Shown here one piece after another: positions 45,218 through 56,358 of a stretch of DNA of 64,000 nucleotides. Each line of letters opens with the position of its first letter. The stretch's first letter is position 1. The notes under the pieces were generated by a model. The model was given only the letters and a program-made list of their open reading frames with translations, was not told the DNA's origin and did not search any database. The stretch is from Rutpela maculata (lineage: Eukaryota > Arthropoda > Insecta > Coleoptera > Cerambycidae). The stretch lies in contig OW386287.2 in assembly GCA_936432065.2 (NCBI GenBank), forward strand, positions 78,681,804 through 78,745,803, read 5' to 3'. The translations under genes were made by a program, and so were the position numbers.

Positions 45218-46300
45218 GTGAAACCGAATCCGAAGTCAGAATTGTCCGATTGGCTCGTTTTTCATCCCTAACCCCAAAGAAACACCCCCCCAACTCCCCA
45301 CAAAATGGTCTGTCCGGCGGACCATACTAGTGTATTCTTATATATTTGGATCCTCTGAAAGAGAATCCGAAGTCAGAATTGTCAAATTCGCTCGGCTTTC
45401 GCCCCCAAGACAAAAAAAAGTGGTCTGGCCTGCGGACCACACCAGTGTATCCTTATATATTTGGACCCGCTAGAACCGAATCCGAAGTCAGAATTGTCAG
45501 ATTGGCTCATTTCTCACCCCTGACCCCAAAAAAACACCCCCCCAAAAAATGGTCTGTCCGGCGTGTATTCTTTATGTACTCGTTTATGTATTTGGTAAGG
45601 ATACATTGGTCTGAAAAACTAAAAAACGAGACAAACTGACAATTCTGACTTCGGATTCGGTTTCAGCGGGTCCAAATATACCGTGCGTGTAATTGTCCAT
45701 TAGGCATGTACATTCACGTAGCGCGAGAGATATGACAACACAGCGCTGTAAACTCGTCCGTTAGCGGAGTATCCCAGCTCTCAGTTATTTCATTTCAGCC
45801 AGCTGGCACACGCGATGTTGTAATTCTTACTACCCATGCCTAGCGAGCCGCTACACACACGGTATAAGGATACACTGGTGTGGTTCGCAGGCCAGACCAC
45901 TTTTTTTGTCTTGGGGGTATTTTTTGGGGTTAGGGGCGAAAGCCGAGCGAATCTGACAATTCTGACTTCGGTTCTCTTTCAGAGGATCCAAATACATAAG
46001 AACACACTAGTATGGTCCGCCGGACAGACTATTTTTTGGGGGTGTTTCTTTGGGATTAGGGATGAAAAACGAGCCAATCTGAAAATTCTGACATCGGATT
46101 CGGTTTCAGAGGATCCAAATACATACACTAGTATGGTCCGCAGGCCAGACCACTTTTTTGTTTTGGGGGTTGGGGGTGAAAAACGAGCCAATTTATTTGA
46201 CAATTCTGACTTCAGATTCGGTTTCAGCGGGTCCAAATACATAAGGACATACTAGCCTGGTCCGCAGGCTAGACCACTTTTTTTTGTGTGGCTGTGTCAT
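45215..46300. mobile_element. Foldback element, family G, copy 1
   Basis: The left side has three plus-oriented subrepeats with the core TCCGAAGTCAGAATTGTC (about 45228, 45367, 45482), each followed by a C-rich tract and TGGTCTGTCCGGCGGACC. The right side has the same core inverted at about 45640, 45957, 46084 and 46200. The right end reads TTTTGTGTGGCTGTGT, as in copy 2. About 45676-45860 is unrelated sequence. Frames across this region (45346-46255, both strands) arise from the repeat and are not genes. Confidence 0.8.
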
Positions 46301-47285
46301 TAAACAAAAAAAAATAAAATACTTGTAAAAAAAAAATTCCTGCGATGAATGATTTTAAATATTGTGGAAACTGGTTCTATATATATCTAAGAATGTGTAA
46401 AAAGAAAACAATCCGAGTGGCAACAACTTTGATTTAAATTTGGTTGTAGGCCACCTGCAGTAAAGGTGATTTTAGAATGTGGTTCTTTATGAAAATATTT
46501 ACTAAAATTCAATTGCCTCAATTTCGTTATGGGTAGATAATTATTTTACTTTTATGGTTAGTTAATCAATATTTGAAAATAAAGTGAAACATGTTTGTTT
46601 ATTTTTTGAATTCGTATTAATAAGTAGTTTCAATGACAAATGTTGTGACTATATCTTAAATTCAATACTTAAGGTGAACAGACACGATACAGTTTCATTT
46701 ATCCCATATTTATAAACACATCACGCACTCTGTAAACTGTTTTCTTCAAACAGAATGGTTTCCGATAAATGGAACCTGTCTTTAGCTAACCCGCTAACAA
46801 AAAGAAAAGAATCCCAATCTGTGTGATTTACGGCCAATAAGTAGCTATAATGCCAACATAGTTATCAAAAGTATTGTAGAACATATGTATTCTCATGTTA
46901 TTTATATAAGAAAACCGGCACAATTTAGTTTAGAACAAGATTACATGATAGCGCCATTTCTATCAAATGTGTCGATTAATGATTATGTTGATTGTTTATC
47001 ATAATTAGAATATTCAAATCCTGTACTATCCAAAAATATTCGCATAAGATGTCAACCATTTTGCTTCGTGATATTGTATCGAAGTTACAATAAAAAGCAA
47101 GTTTCATTTTTTTTTAAATATCAGAAAAATATTTAACAGGAATTATTTTATAAAAAAACAAATATTTTTATTGTCAAATTTGAAAAAATTAGATGAAATG
47201 GATAAAAATTACTATTATAGTTATTATTATATATTCAATCACTCTTTACTCTCTGGCCAATTCTCTGTCTGTACTGATGTTATTT
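46301..47285. other. Non-coding stretch, no gene
   Basis: Contains at about 46420-46465 the inverted counterpart of the block at 37928-37978. Otherwise unassigned. Confidence 0.35.
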
Positions 47286-48595
47286 CACACCTATATACAA
47301 GTCAGGTAATAAATCAGATATTCGAAATTATCGTCCTATAATAGTCCTTAGCACTATACCTAAACTATTCGAAAGCTTAGTTACTGATTACTTAACGGCG
47401 ATGCTTCATAATGAGATCATTGATGAGCAATTTGGATTTTTTGCTAGTGGGTCCACCGAACTCGACTCGGTGACTTATGTTAGCTATCTGTCGGAGGCCT
47501 TGCAGAACGAACGGTTATCGGGTTCATGCAATCTATACTGATTTCTCCAAGGCGTTCGACAGGGTAAACTATGGTGTTTTACTGAAATGTTCTTTCTAAT
47601 GAAATTTCAGTCACTTCCGGTGTGCCGCAAGGGTCACATTTGGGACCGTTATTGTTTAACTTATTTATTAACGACATCAAAAAATGTGTTTCTTTTGAAA
47701 AAATTCTTCTATTTGCTGATGACCTCAAAGTGTTTAAAATAATTCGGTCTGAAAATGCAAGCTGATTTAGATACTTTTGATAACTGGTGCTCGGTTAATG
47801 GTATGACATTAAATATCGATGTGTCATACGATGAGATTTTACCATAACAGGGATCTTATTATTTTTTATTATCAAATTAACAAGGCACTAGAATTACTGG
47901 TATTTGTCAAACGTACAACTACCGAGTTTTTCCAACGTACATACTCTTATAATTTTATATTGTTCTTTGGTCTGGTCACCACACTACAATATTTACGTAC
48001 AAAAGATTGAGTCAGTCCAATATATATTTTTGAGACATGTAGGCTACAAGTTAAATATTTTTCTTGATGATCTCGAATCACTTTTAAACACTGACTCCCT
48101 TGCTATTCGCCGCCAACGTAAAGACTTGATATTGCTTTTTAATGTAATTAATTCTAAATGTAACCTTCCGGAATTATTATCCCAGATAAATTTCTACATT
48201 CCCCCTTGAAACACAAGACAAAATATTACTTTTTTCGTGCCCTTCTTCAGGACAAATTATGCATACATTTCTTGTTTACCTCGTATACTTCAGTTAACGA
48301 ACCAGCTGGAAAATGTAGATTTTTTCAGTGCAAATCTTAAAACTTTTAAACGTCAACTTCATTAATCTAGTAATTAAATTATTACCATTTATATTAGTAT
48401 TAATTCTTTATTAGTATAAATTTTTATTAGTATTAACCTTGTTTGATCATTTATGTATATATTGTCCAATCTACCATGTATTTTGCTATTTGTTATGTCT
48501 ATCCTTGTCATGTTATTGTTGTTACTTTTCTTGTATCATTATAACTTATTGTCTGTACTAATGGGTTCGTTTATATGAATAAAAAAAATAAATAA
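47286..48595 (+). pseudogene. Second LINE relic (reverse transcriptase, decayed)
   Basis: In shifting frames the sequence reads YKSGNKSDIRNYRPI, LSTIPKLFESLVTDYLTAM, EQFGFFASGST, then YTDFSKAFDRVNYGVLLK (about 47550-47588). It jumps over the next block to TSGVPQGSHLGPLLFNLFIN (about 47610) and LLFADDLKVF (47708-47737), so the FADD box survives. The later part at 47904-48209 (WSPHYNIYVQKIESVQ, LDDLESLLNTDSLAIRRQRK) is the C-terminal region. It ends with an A-rich tail, AATAAAAAAAATAAATAAAT, near 48577. Multiple frameshifts and a deletion; older than the LINE at 35.8 kb and of a different subfamily. Confidence 0.75.
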
Positions 48596-49585
48596 ATATT
48601 TACGATACAAGTGGGATAGTACTGTTTTACTCAACGTATTCTATCATAAAAAAATCTGAGTGAAAATAAACGCACCAAAAAAGGGTTGCAATTAAATGAT
48701 TTTTCCCACAAAATAAAATAAATCGGTAAAGGTTACCCAAAACCACCTTGTATATTTTTTTTCATATATTTCTTCCTTGACAGTTGTGTTAACTACATGC
48801 TAAATATGCTGTTTTCCGTCATATTTTTTTCCTCAATTATATTTTTTATGGGGTTCACCCTGTATATTTTACCTACCACATTATCCTTCTCCGTCAAGTG
48901 GTTTTGTAGATATAGCCCCAACAGACGCCAGACCGACAGATAGAGAGACTAGGAATTGAACAGCTTTAATTTTCATAATTTACGTACCCTGAAATCTCGG
49001 AGAGTGATTTTTTCACGACTACCATACTTCCCATCGGTAAGCCAGAGAGGTAAAAAATGAAATCAGTTATTTGGAACCCAAGATATCTACGAATAATAAT
49101 TCTAAACGGTAGCAACCAGGTTACTAAGAAAGTGTTTGTTGTCAACAAGTTTGTCGAAAATTAAAAGTAAGTGCGAGCAGAAAGCCATGTCCAATTCAGA
49201 TATTTCATAAGCTATTGAAGAAGCTGCTACAAAAGTTTTTAATCTCTTTTGCCAGATAAATCAAGAGTTAAGTATGAATTGACGTAAGGCTGTTACGAGG
49301 AATGATGTGCAGAAAGAAACGTAAACGATGTTACCAACGAGAAGGTTTTGTTGGCGTATTTTGAGTATTTATCGAAGACAGAAACTCTCTTCTTTCTGTT
49401 ACGGAGTATTATATTCATAAAAAGAAACATGGATAAAAGAAAATTTACAAATTTAATTGCGTTTTTGAAAATAAAATGTGAAGGATATCAACTTAAAACA
49501 TTCTACATTTTAACTAAGAACATTGCGAGACATCTGCAAGAACTTGACGACAATACAGTTTTACCGAAGAAAGATGCACTCATTA
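48596..49585. other. Non-coding stretch; hypothetical frame only
   Basis: A 99-codon frame at 49348-49647 (LLRSIIFIKRNMDKRKFTNL) runs into the repeat beginning at 49586. It has no recognised family. The rest is unassigned. Confidence 0.3.
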
Positions 49586-49716
49586 TTATACTCTTCGCAA
49601 AAACGAAGAGTATATTGTATTTGATCGGCACATTTCTAAAATCGTAAATATCGCTCGTAGAGAAAAAATTTTCATATCATTGTGTTAGTGAACGAATTCT
49701 GAACAACTTTCAAAAT

Positions 49717-49779
49717 GTCCGTCCGTCCGTCCGTCTGTCCGTCTGTCCGTCCGTTTGTCCGTCCGTCCGTCCGTCCGTC
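49717..49779. repeat. (GTCC)n microsatellite with GTCT variants
   Basis: About 15 tetranucleotide units, a few reading GTCT or GTTT. Shorter versions lie at 54888-54903 and (inverted) 56591-56630. Confidence 0.9.
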
Positions 49780-50027
49780 ACGTTTCTTGTAAGCACGATA
49801 ACTTAAGAAAGAAAAGTCCGATTGTATTGAAATTTAGAAAATAAGTTAGTGTTAGCTAGAGGAAGACCATTATTGTTTTTGAAGAAAATCGATCAGTAAA
49901 TAAAAAAGTTATTAATTATTTACATAACAAATTTTTTTTTGTGTATGAAGTTTACTAATATTTCTTAGAAGTGAAATATGTATGAATGTCGAAAGATATA
50001 TATTACAGACAATCAATTTTCCTAACA

Positions 50028-50085
50028 ACAGGTGGTGGCGCAGCGGCTAAAGCTTTTCGTTGCAATCCCACAGGTTGGATTTTTT
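50028..50085 (+). ncRNA. tRNA-like pol III module (A box), incomplete
   Basis: TGGCGCAGCGG at 50036-50046 fits the eukaryotic A-box pattern TRGCNNAGYGG, and GGTTGGATTTTTT follows. The B-box region is shortened (GCAATCCCACAGG). The matching segment at 55241-55315 has both boxes. Probably a SINE-type head, not a working tRNA. Confidence 0.45.
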
Positions 50086-50276
50086 TTTTTTCATTTTTTT
50101 TTTCATACAATTTTTTTCACAACAAAGTTTATATCACAAAATTTAGGATGTCCAAAAACTAACATTATTTACAAGAAAACTGCGAAGAGTATCCTATAGA
50201 ATGTGTAACAATTATATATAAAAAGCTCAGTAAATTGGCGAAGAGTACGTTTTTAGCTTGTTAGACTTGCAGGTGC

Positions 50277-50500
50277 ATGCAGAAGAGAAAACTTGACAAA
50301 ACTACAAGTAAAACATGTAGCAGATTAAGGTCAGTATTTCCAAAATGTATTGCCATTGACGAAAACGCTATTAATATGGTAGAAATTATCCAATATTACG
50401 TCAGGCTACGGCCTTTGCACACACATCCTAGTCATTTCTTTGTATTTAACAAGTTTGATAAATGTACTCAACAACCTGTAGGAATTAACAACTATATCCA
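50277..50500 (+). pseudogene. Fragment resembling a tyrosine-recombinase-type TE protein
   Basis: IIQYYVRLRPLHTHPSHFFV then FNKFDKCTQQPVGINN resembles the YxxLRPK...FFL...GKCTxQPxG segment of recombinase-like (Crypton-related) insect proteins, recalled from memory. The match ends by about 50500, where a different, antisense relic begins. No catalytic Tyr or Arg-His-Arg set is present, so identity is tentative. Confidence 0.4.
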
Positions 50501-50830
50501 AGAATACCGGTTTTTTTCCTTGCGGGGTTGCGGTGCCAGAAACCCCGCCGTACTGAAACTTAAGCTTATTGTACCTCATTATTCCATTAATTCCGTTTCC
50601 CTGCAAAAGGAAAGTGTATGGTCAATGGGAGCTCTGACTATTTCTTCCGGGGTCACGGTTGGTCCTCCGAAGTATGGAAACCTCCCAGCTACAAAGGCTG
50701 GGCATTCACATAGTATGTAGTGAGGAGTTTTTTCATTCTTACCACACATCCTACATTTTGGATTATTCTTCACACGTATGCTGGTTTGAAGGATAATCCA
50801 GAATGCAGAATGTTCCAGAATACCGCTTTA
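50500..50830 (-). pseudogene. LINE RNase H-end fragment
   Basis: The minus strand reads CRMCGKNEKTPHYILCECPA then FPYFGGPTVTPEEI (50755-50600), the CxxC...TxxHILxxCP...R...G motif that ends many non-LTR ORF2 proteins with an RNase H domain. It is fused tail-to-tail with the preceding fragment, and the open frame spanning both on the plus strand is accidental. Confidence 0.6.
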
Positions 50831-50924
50831 CTGCACTAACCTGTTCTGGCTTTTCAGTTTGGTTATACATCTACACTTTTCAGTGCAGCAAACAATAGAA
50901 CTGGAAGTGTTGGAAGCTGGTTGA

Positions 50925-51995
50925 CCATTCACAGTGGTCTTCAAGCTGCAGAAGTGACCAAAATTGATCCAAAAACGGGTGTCACAGAATGTTTTCAGCA
51001 TATCTATAGGGTAAAAAACGCAAACTGGAAAATCCTAGCTGATATTCAATTTCAATTCAATATTCAATTTTTAATTACACAGCCCCCCCCCCCTCCAAGA
51101 AAGTGGTCTGTCCGGTGGACCAGACTAGTATCCTTATGTATTTTGACCCGTTGAATTTGAATCCGGAGTCAGAATTTTCAGATTGGCTCATTTTCATCCC
51201 CGACTCCAAAAAACACTCCTAAACTGAAAAAAAAAAGTGGTGTGGCTGATGAGACCGATGTATCTTCATGTATTTTGAAGTCAGAATTTTTAAATTGGCT
51301 AATTTTTCATCCCTAACCCCCCAAAAACACCACTAAATAAAAAAAAGTGCTTTTTCCGGCGGATCAGACCAATGTGTCCCTATGTATTTTGACCTGCTTA
51401 TTCCGAATCCGAAGTCAGAATTGTCAGATTGGCTCGGTTTTCATTTCTAACCTCAAGAAACACCAGTAAAAACCGGTTTTTCACCTTTTACATTGTTATG
51501 GAGTTGTAGGGTTATAAAATAAACATATTAAAAAAAATTTCTAACTACTCATATGAGTGTGAAAGTCGAAAAACTGGATTTTTGGCGGTGTTTTTTGAGG
51601 TTAGACATAAAAACCGAGCCAATCTGACAATTCTCACTGCGAATTCGGATTCAGCGGGTCAAAATATATAAGAATACACTGGCCTGGTCCACCAAACACA
51701 GCACTTTTTTTATTTAGGGGTATTTTTGGGATTAGGGATGAAAAACGAACCAACTTAAAAATTAGGACTCGGATTCAGCAGATCAAAATGCATAAGGATA
51801 CATTGGTCTGGTCCACTGGACAGACCACTTTTTTTTGTGGAGCTGTGTAATTACAAATTGAATATCTCGCCTCGCGAAGGGGATCAGCTAGGATTTTCCT
51901 GTTTGTATTTTCTTATACTACAGATATGCTGAAAACATTCTGTGAAACCCGTTTTTGGATCCATTTTGCAGCTTGAAGACCACTGGGCATTGCAT
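50925..51995. mobile_element. Foldback element, family G, copy 2 with longer unique arms
   Basis: The outermost inverted arms are unique sequence: CAGTGGTCTTCAAGCTGC(AG) at 50933 versus GCAGCTTGAAGACCACTG ending at about 51987, with CAGAATGTTTTCAGCATATC facing GATATGCTGAAAACATTCTG. Inside lie ATTACACAGCCCCCCC (51073) and GGAGCTGTGTAATTAC (to ~51856), and within those the same tandem subrepeats as copy 1 (GAATCCGGAGTCAGAATTTT; ATTCGGATTCAGCGGGTC inverted). The centre is near 51490-51550. Non-coding. Confidence 0.82.
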
Positions 51996-53383
51996 AGCCA
52001 TTCACTTACTTCTCTGCAGTGGCAGACGCCCTTTCATCAAGGCCACACTTTGCATTTTCGTTTTTTCTCTACCATGTGGAATCTTTAAATGGTATTTGGG
52101 GTGTTTCACCTTCACCAAAGTCACTTTTTCGTTAAATCCGAATTACGGTGTCTTGGAAATGCTCTTTTCTATCACCCTTTAAGATTTGAAAGTGCTAAAA
52201 CCTTTTTTACAACGGTTATATGACTTTTAGACTTCTTTTGGACTGTTTCACCCTCTTAAAATATATTTTTTATTTTAGATAATTTTGACTGCTCAGTCCT
52301 TTTAAACATACATTTTTCATTTTCTAGGAACATCTTTTCAATTCTGTAATTAATAAAATTTTCACTTCATGTACATTGTACATTACTCCATTGGTCTACT
52401 ATCAAAAATCATTTCTCATTTCTGATTCCGTTTCTGTCTTCAGTCATATATAATTTCATGGATACTATAATGAAATATTTTCGATTTGATGCTTTATGAA
52501 CTTAGTTACCTCATAAACTGACTAAGTAATATAATGGCATATAGGACCTTATGCTAATTAAAATTTCATTACTTTTTTATTCATTGTTAATGGATGAATA
52601 AAAACTTATTGCGTTGTTTTTATCTACACAATGGTCTAAAAATGTTTGAGGTCCGGGTCAATTGTGTCACTAGATTGATAGATGACTTACGAAAAATAAA
52701 ACAAAAAGTGGACATGTTTGCTGTAGCTCGTGAATATACATGTATATAAATAATAAAACGTTGTAAAGCTTTGTAACAAAAAATTACCCCAGTGTCCTTG
52801 ATAAAATCTATTGCGTTCTCTTTTATGGATATATACGTACTGTATACAAAAAAACACGTATAAATAAATCAAGCCATTGTTAAAGATTATCCCTACATTT
52901 TTACCCTTAAATTTGATCCCGACTAACTCATATTTCCATTATTATATTTCCATTATTGAGTTGCATCTATGATATATTGCTAATTCAATAAATCTTTCGT
53001 GAAATTTATGACGACTATTTCATTCATTAACATGATAGTGCATAAATCAAATGTTATTATTAGTAGTAAAACTATATCGGATTTTGACAGCACGAGTGTG
53101 CAGTAACGCTGTAAATCACATTGCAATTATTGACATGTCGACATATTTTTTGCAAATACCACTATTTGTGCTTTTTAATTTTGTGTATACATTTTTTCTC
53201 AAACTTGTTCAAAGTTAACGTAATTCGCGTAAATTTTAGTAATATGCCACAGTGTAAGCATAAATTACTTGAAGCTTCATATAAAGATGAAGGCGTAAGG
53301 AAACAAGGTACTTAACGTAGTAATTCGTCACAAAATAATAACATAATAATAAGTTTGATAGTTTCGCGGTTGGTACCAATAAT
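51996..53383. other. Non-coding stretch, no gene recognised
   Basis: Short frames (51955-52182, 53121-53315 plus; 52687-52872 minus) show no domain. AT-rich. Confidence 0.35.
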
Positions 53384-54457
53384 CCAGGCAACGAATGCTC
53401 AAAAAGGGTGTAGAGAGAAATTTTAGGGACAGAAAATTTGACTTCGGAACTTTGTTTGGGCTAGTCTGGAGATGAACATATCAAAAGTTCCCACTCCTAG
53501 GTGGTGAGCGGGGGTACTTTAAAGGTCCCATTTTTTGTTTTTTCGGAAACTATGGGTCGTAGCGGCTTGACCATTCTATACAGAATTGAAGCTGACAAAA
53601 TTTGCTACAAGAATCACTACTTACATTTGTCGATATATTGTTCTGTTATGTTCTGATATCCGCCCTCGAAATTCGGAAATTGCGGAAAACAATTTTTTCT
53701 TTGATGGATACACTACTTCATCATCAAGTACCAAGGTCGCTGAACAGCAAAGGAGGTACCGCCTCAGCAAATCTGCCAACATTAATTTCGGTGAGGATAC
53801 AGAGATAAATGTGAAACAGGAAGATTTTCTTTCAAACATCTTCAACAAAAGCCGACTCATCGACATGCTGAAATTGAAGTTACAGACAAAGGGAATCAGA
53901 GTGCTCCAAGACCAGAACGATGCAGACGTACTCATTGTAGCCACGGCTGTGGAATTATTTGAAACAACCACTGTAGGTGTTATTGGTGAGGACGTCGACC
54001 TAATAGTACTCTTGATGGCAAAAATCAAAATAATATATATTCTTGAGGGAAATTTAATGCTCTACAACTTCTTTTTTCACGACTTTTTCGTGGGAACAAC
54101 ATTTGAAGAGTTATCTTAACAAAACATGAGACTAAAAAATTGTTTTCCACAATTTCCGAATTTCGAGGGCGGATATCTCGAGAACAGAACAACATATCGA
54201 CAAATAGTAAGTAGTGATTCTTGTAGCACATTTTGTCAGCTTCAATTTTGTATAGAGTGGTCAAGTCGTTACTACCCATAGTTTCCGAAATATAAGCAAA
54301 AACACAAAAAATGGGACTTTTAAAGTGCCCCCTCCCCCCCGCTCACCACCTAGGAGTGGGGACTTTTGATATGTTCATCTCCAGACTAGTCCAAACAAAG
54401 TTCCCAAGTCCAATTTTCTGTCCCTAAAATTTCCCTCTATAATCGTTCGTTGCCTGG
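53384..54457. mobile_element. Hairpin element enclosing a nuclease gene fragment
   Basis: Ends CCAGGCAACGAATG (53384) and CGTTCGTTGCCTGG (to 54457). The left arm 53384-53699 and right arm 54134-54457 are reverse complements over more than 300 bp: CCCACTCCTAGGTGGTGAGC versus GCTCACCACCTAGGAGTGGG; ATATCCGCCCTCGAAATTCG versus CGAATTTCGAGGGCGGATAT. Between them lie 434 bp of PIN/XPG-family coding sequence. No transposase is encoded. No clear target duplication was seen. Confidence 0.85.
53690..54119 (+). CDS. Copy 4 of the PIN/XPG family: nuclease core captured in a hairpin element
   Basis: The open frame starts in the left arm at 53586. The family match begins at the arm boundary with FFDGYTTSSSSTKVAEQQRR (about 53695) and runs without stop: INVKQEDFLSNIFNKSRLID, MLKLKLQTKGIRVLQDQNDA then DVLIVATAV, then VGVIGEDVDLIVLLM (53965-54017) and IIYILEGN. 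FDGY, the DADVLIV block and GEDVDL carry the acidic residues expected for a PIN/XPG-like site. After ~54050 the similarity ends, and TAA at 54117-54119 lies before the right arm. About 120 family residues are open, whereas copies 3 and 5 are broken in the same region. No upstream VIDGG block and no Cys-rich tail. Likely a captured fragment; function untested. Confidence 0.6.
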
Positions 54458-55240
54458 CCTACAAGTGAAACATTTTATTAATAAATATATATAATATATA
54501 GAAAATTACGCTTTTTAATGTTTCAGAAGGTTTTATTAAAACTTAAACTTGACACGTGTTTCAGCTTCTTTAGGCCCTTGCCAAGAGTGAAAACAACACT
54601 AAGTTTAAAATTGCTGCTAATAGGTATATATAAGACTTATAATTTATGCAATGGGATTGTGATAGGATTAGCCTAAACATACAATTCTACCTAAGGGCAT
54701 TACTAAATGCTATAAAATAAATTAAAATAGAATGCCTAATTTACCATAAAATATATGCTAATATACTACACCGTTCCTTGAATTTCGACAACTTTATCTA
54801 AGATGTTAGAATCCATGAAGATCTGCTGTTCGTTTGTTACATTTTTATTATTTTTTACAGCCTTCATTCTAAATAACTTTCAAAATGTCCGTCTGTCTGT
54901 CCGTCACGTTTCTTGTAAGCACGATAATTTAAGAAAGAAAAGTCCGATTATATTAAAATTTGGAATGTAAGTTAGTGTTAGCTGGAGGAAGAAACCTATT
55001 GTTTTTGAAGAAAATCAAATAAATAAGAAAGTTATTAATCATTTCATTTAAAAAAAATCATTTTCTTAATTTTTGTCACTTGTATTTAATAATAATAATA
55101 ATAGAAATGTTGCGAAATGTTATCTCGATAATATATATTTTTTTTGTTTATGCATTTTACTAATACATATTTTATAATAATATATCTAATGCGATTCTCG
55201 AAAGATATATATTACAGACATTCAATTTTTGTAGTAATGT

Positions 55241-55315
55241 GTGATGGTCCAGTGGCTAAAGTTTTTCCTTGCATTCCAAAGATTCTGTGTTTGAATCCCA
55301 GACAGGTTGGATGTT
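55241..55315 (+). ncRNA. tRNA-like module with A and B boxes, repeated head-to-head
   Basis: TGGTCCAGTGG (55245-55255) is one base off the A-box consensus, and GTGTTTGAATCC (55287-55298) resembles the B box. The spacing of ~42 bp is tRNA-like and is followed by GACAGGTTGG and T-runs. The first 25 bases, GTGATGGTCCAGTGGCTAAAG, recur inverted at 55385-55408. Best read as a SINE-type head, not a tRNA gene. Confidence 0.5.
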
Positions 55316-55497
55316 TTTTTTCAATTTTTTTTTCCATTCCGGAGTCAGGTCCGGAGCCAGCCAGACAACCACGGCCAGACAAAGCTTTAGCCATTGGACC
55401 ATCACACATCATTGCAGTAATTTAATGTCTGTAATATATATCATTCGAGTATTATATTTCAACGAATTAGATATATTATTATGAAATATATATTGTA

Positions 55498-56358
55498 TAC
55501 AGTATGTCCGCGGGTGGAGTTTACAACAGGTGTAATGGCTAAAATTTTTAACTTTTCGAGAAAATGTTATTCTTTATCAAAGTTTTCGCTTGCCTAAAAA
55601 ATAATAATGAAGTTGAGAAAAATTATATTTTTTATACGAGGTGCTCAAAAATTACAAAAACTTAAAATTCCGTAAGAGTAAACTGGTCATATTTTTTATT
55701 TTGGAAGAAAATGTGAAATAAAAAAGTTGTTTCAAATCATATAGTCTGTCCAAATTCAAAATTCCATTTGAATATTGCAATGTTTCAAAATAAGTGAATT
55801 TTTAGTAAAAAACTTAGTCCGTTTTTGTAAAATTTTTCTTTAGCTAAATGTATTCGAACAAGGCTAGTAAATATCAGATAAACAATTCTGAATTTATAAA
55901 AGCAAATCGATATTTGAAGGTTATGACTATTAAATATCACAATTCAAAAATTCGTCCTCCAAATTGAACGCATGCTTCCAATCGTTTCCGAATGTTGTGA
56001 AAACTATTTCTAACTTCCTCAATGGAAATTGATTGCACAGCTGCCGAAATGCGCCGCTTTAGAATTTGATAAAAACCGACAAGTATTTTACTAAAACTTC
56101 ATTTATTTCGAAACATTGTCATATTCAAATGAATTTGGACCGACCATATAATTTGAAACAACTTTTCGTTTCACATTTTGTTCCAAAAAAAAATATAACC
56201 AATTTACTCATACGGAATTTTAAGTTTTTGTAATTTTTGACCACCCCGTATAAAAAATATAATTTTTCTCAACATCATTACTATTTTTTAGGCAAGCAAA
56301 AAAGTTAAAAATTTTAGCCATTACACCTATTGTAAACCACATCCTCGGACATACTGTA
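55498..56358. mobile_element. 861-bp mariner-type inverted-repeat element with transposase remnant
   Basis: TACAGTATGTCCG (55498) and CGGACATACTGTA (to 56358) bound it. The arms are ~280-310 bp (GTGTAATGGCTAAAATTTTT versus AAAAATTTTAGCCATTACAC; AAAAATTATATTTTTTATAC versus GTATAAAAAATATAATTTTT). The centre (55930-56060) is a minus-strand transposase scrap. Confidence 0.85.
55930..56060 (-). pseudogene. C-terminal scrap of a mariner-like (DDE_3-type) transposase
   Basis: The minus strand reads ISAAVQSISIEEVRNSFHNI then RKRLEACVQFGGRIFEL, matching the C-terminal helix region (xIxxVxxNFxxRLxACIxxxGxHFE) of insect DDE_3 transposases. About 45 residues remain. It lies between the arms of the hairpin and shows what kind of autonomous element the hairpin came from. 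Confidence 0.65.

Larger units (their letters stand above)
49586..50250. mobile_element. Repeat family T, copy 1: hairpin end, GTCC tract, tRNA-like module
   Basis: Begins with TATACTCTTCGCAAAAACGA(AGAGTATA), itself a hairpin, then a (GTCC)n tract at 49717-49779, CACGTTTCTTGTAAGCACGA, and a tRNA-like segment at about 50034-50080. The same order of blocks occurs at 54878-55330 and inverted at 56350-56770. Non-coding. Confidence 0.7.

Noticed and set aside
45346..46255. Open frames on both strands at 45.3-46.3 kb
   Set aside because: They lie in the tandem subrepeats of a foldback element, and mirror-image frames appear on the two strands because of the inverted arms.
50028..50085. Functional tRNA gene
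   Set aside because: No cloverleaf can be drawn; the B-box region is shortened and the module sits in a dispersed repeat.
53621..54028. Minus-strand 135-codon frame
   Set aside because: Shadow of the PIN/XPG frame on the plus strand, Ser-rich through reverse reading.
55144..55484. Plus-strand frames at 55.1-55.5 kb
   Set aside because: They cross the tRNA-like hairpin and have mirror frames on the other strand; an inverted-repeat artefact.
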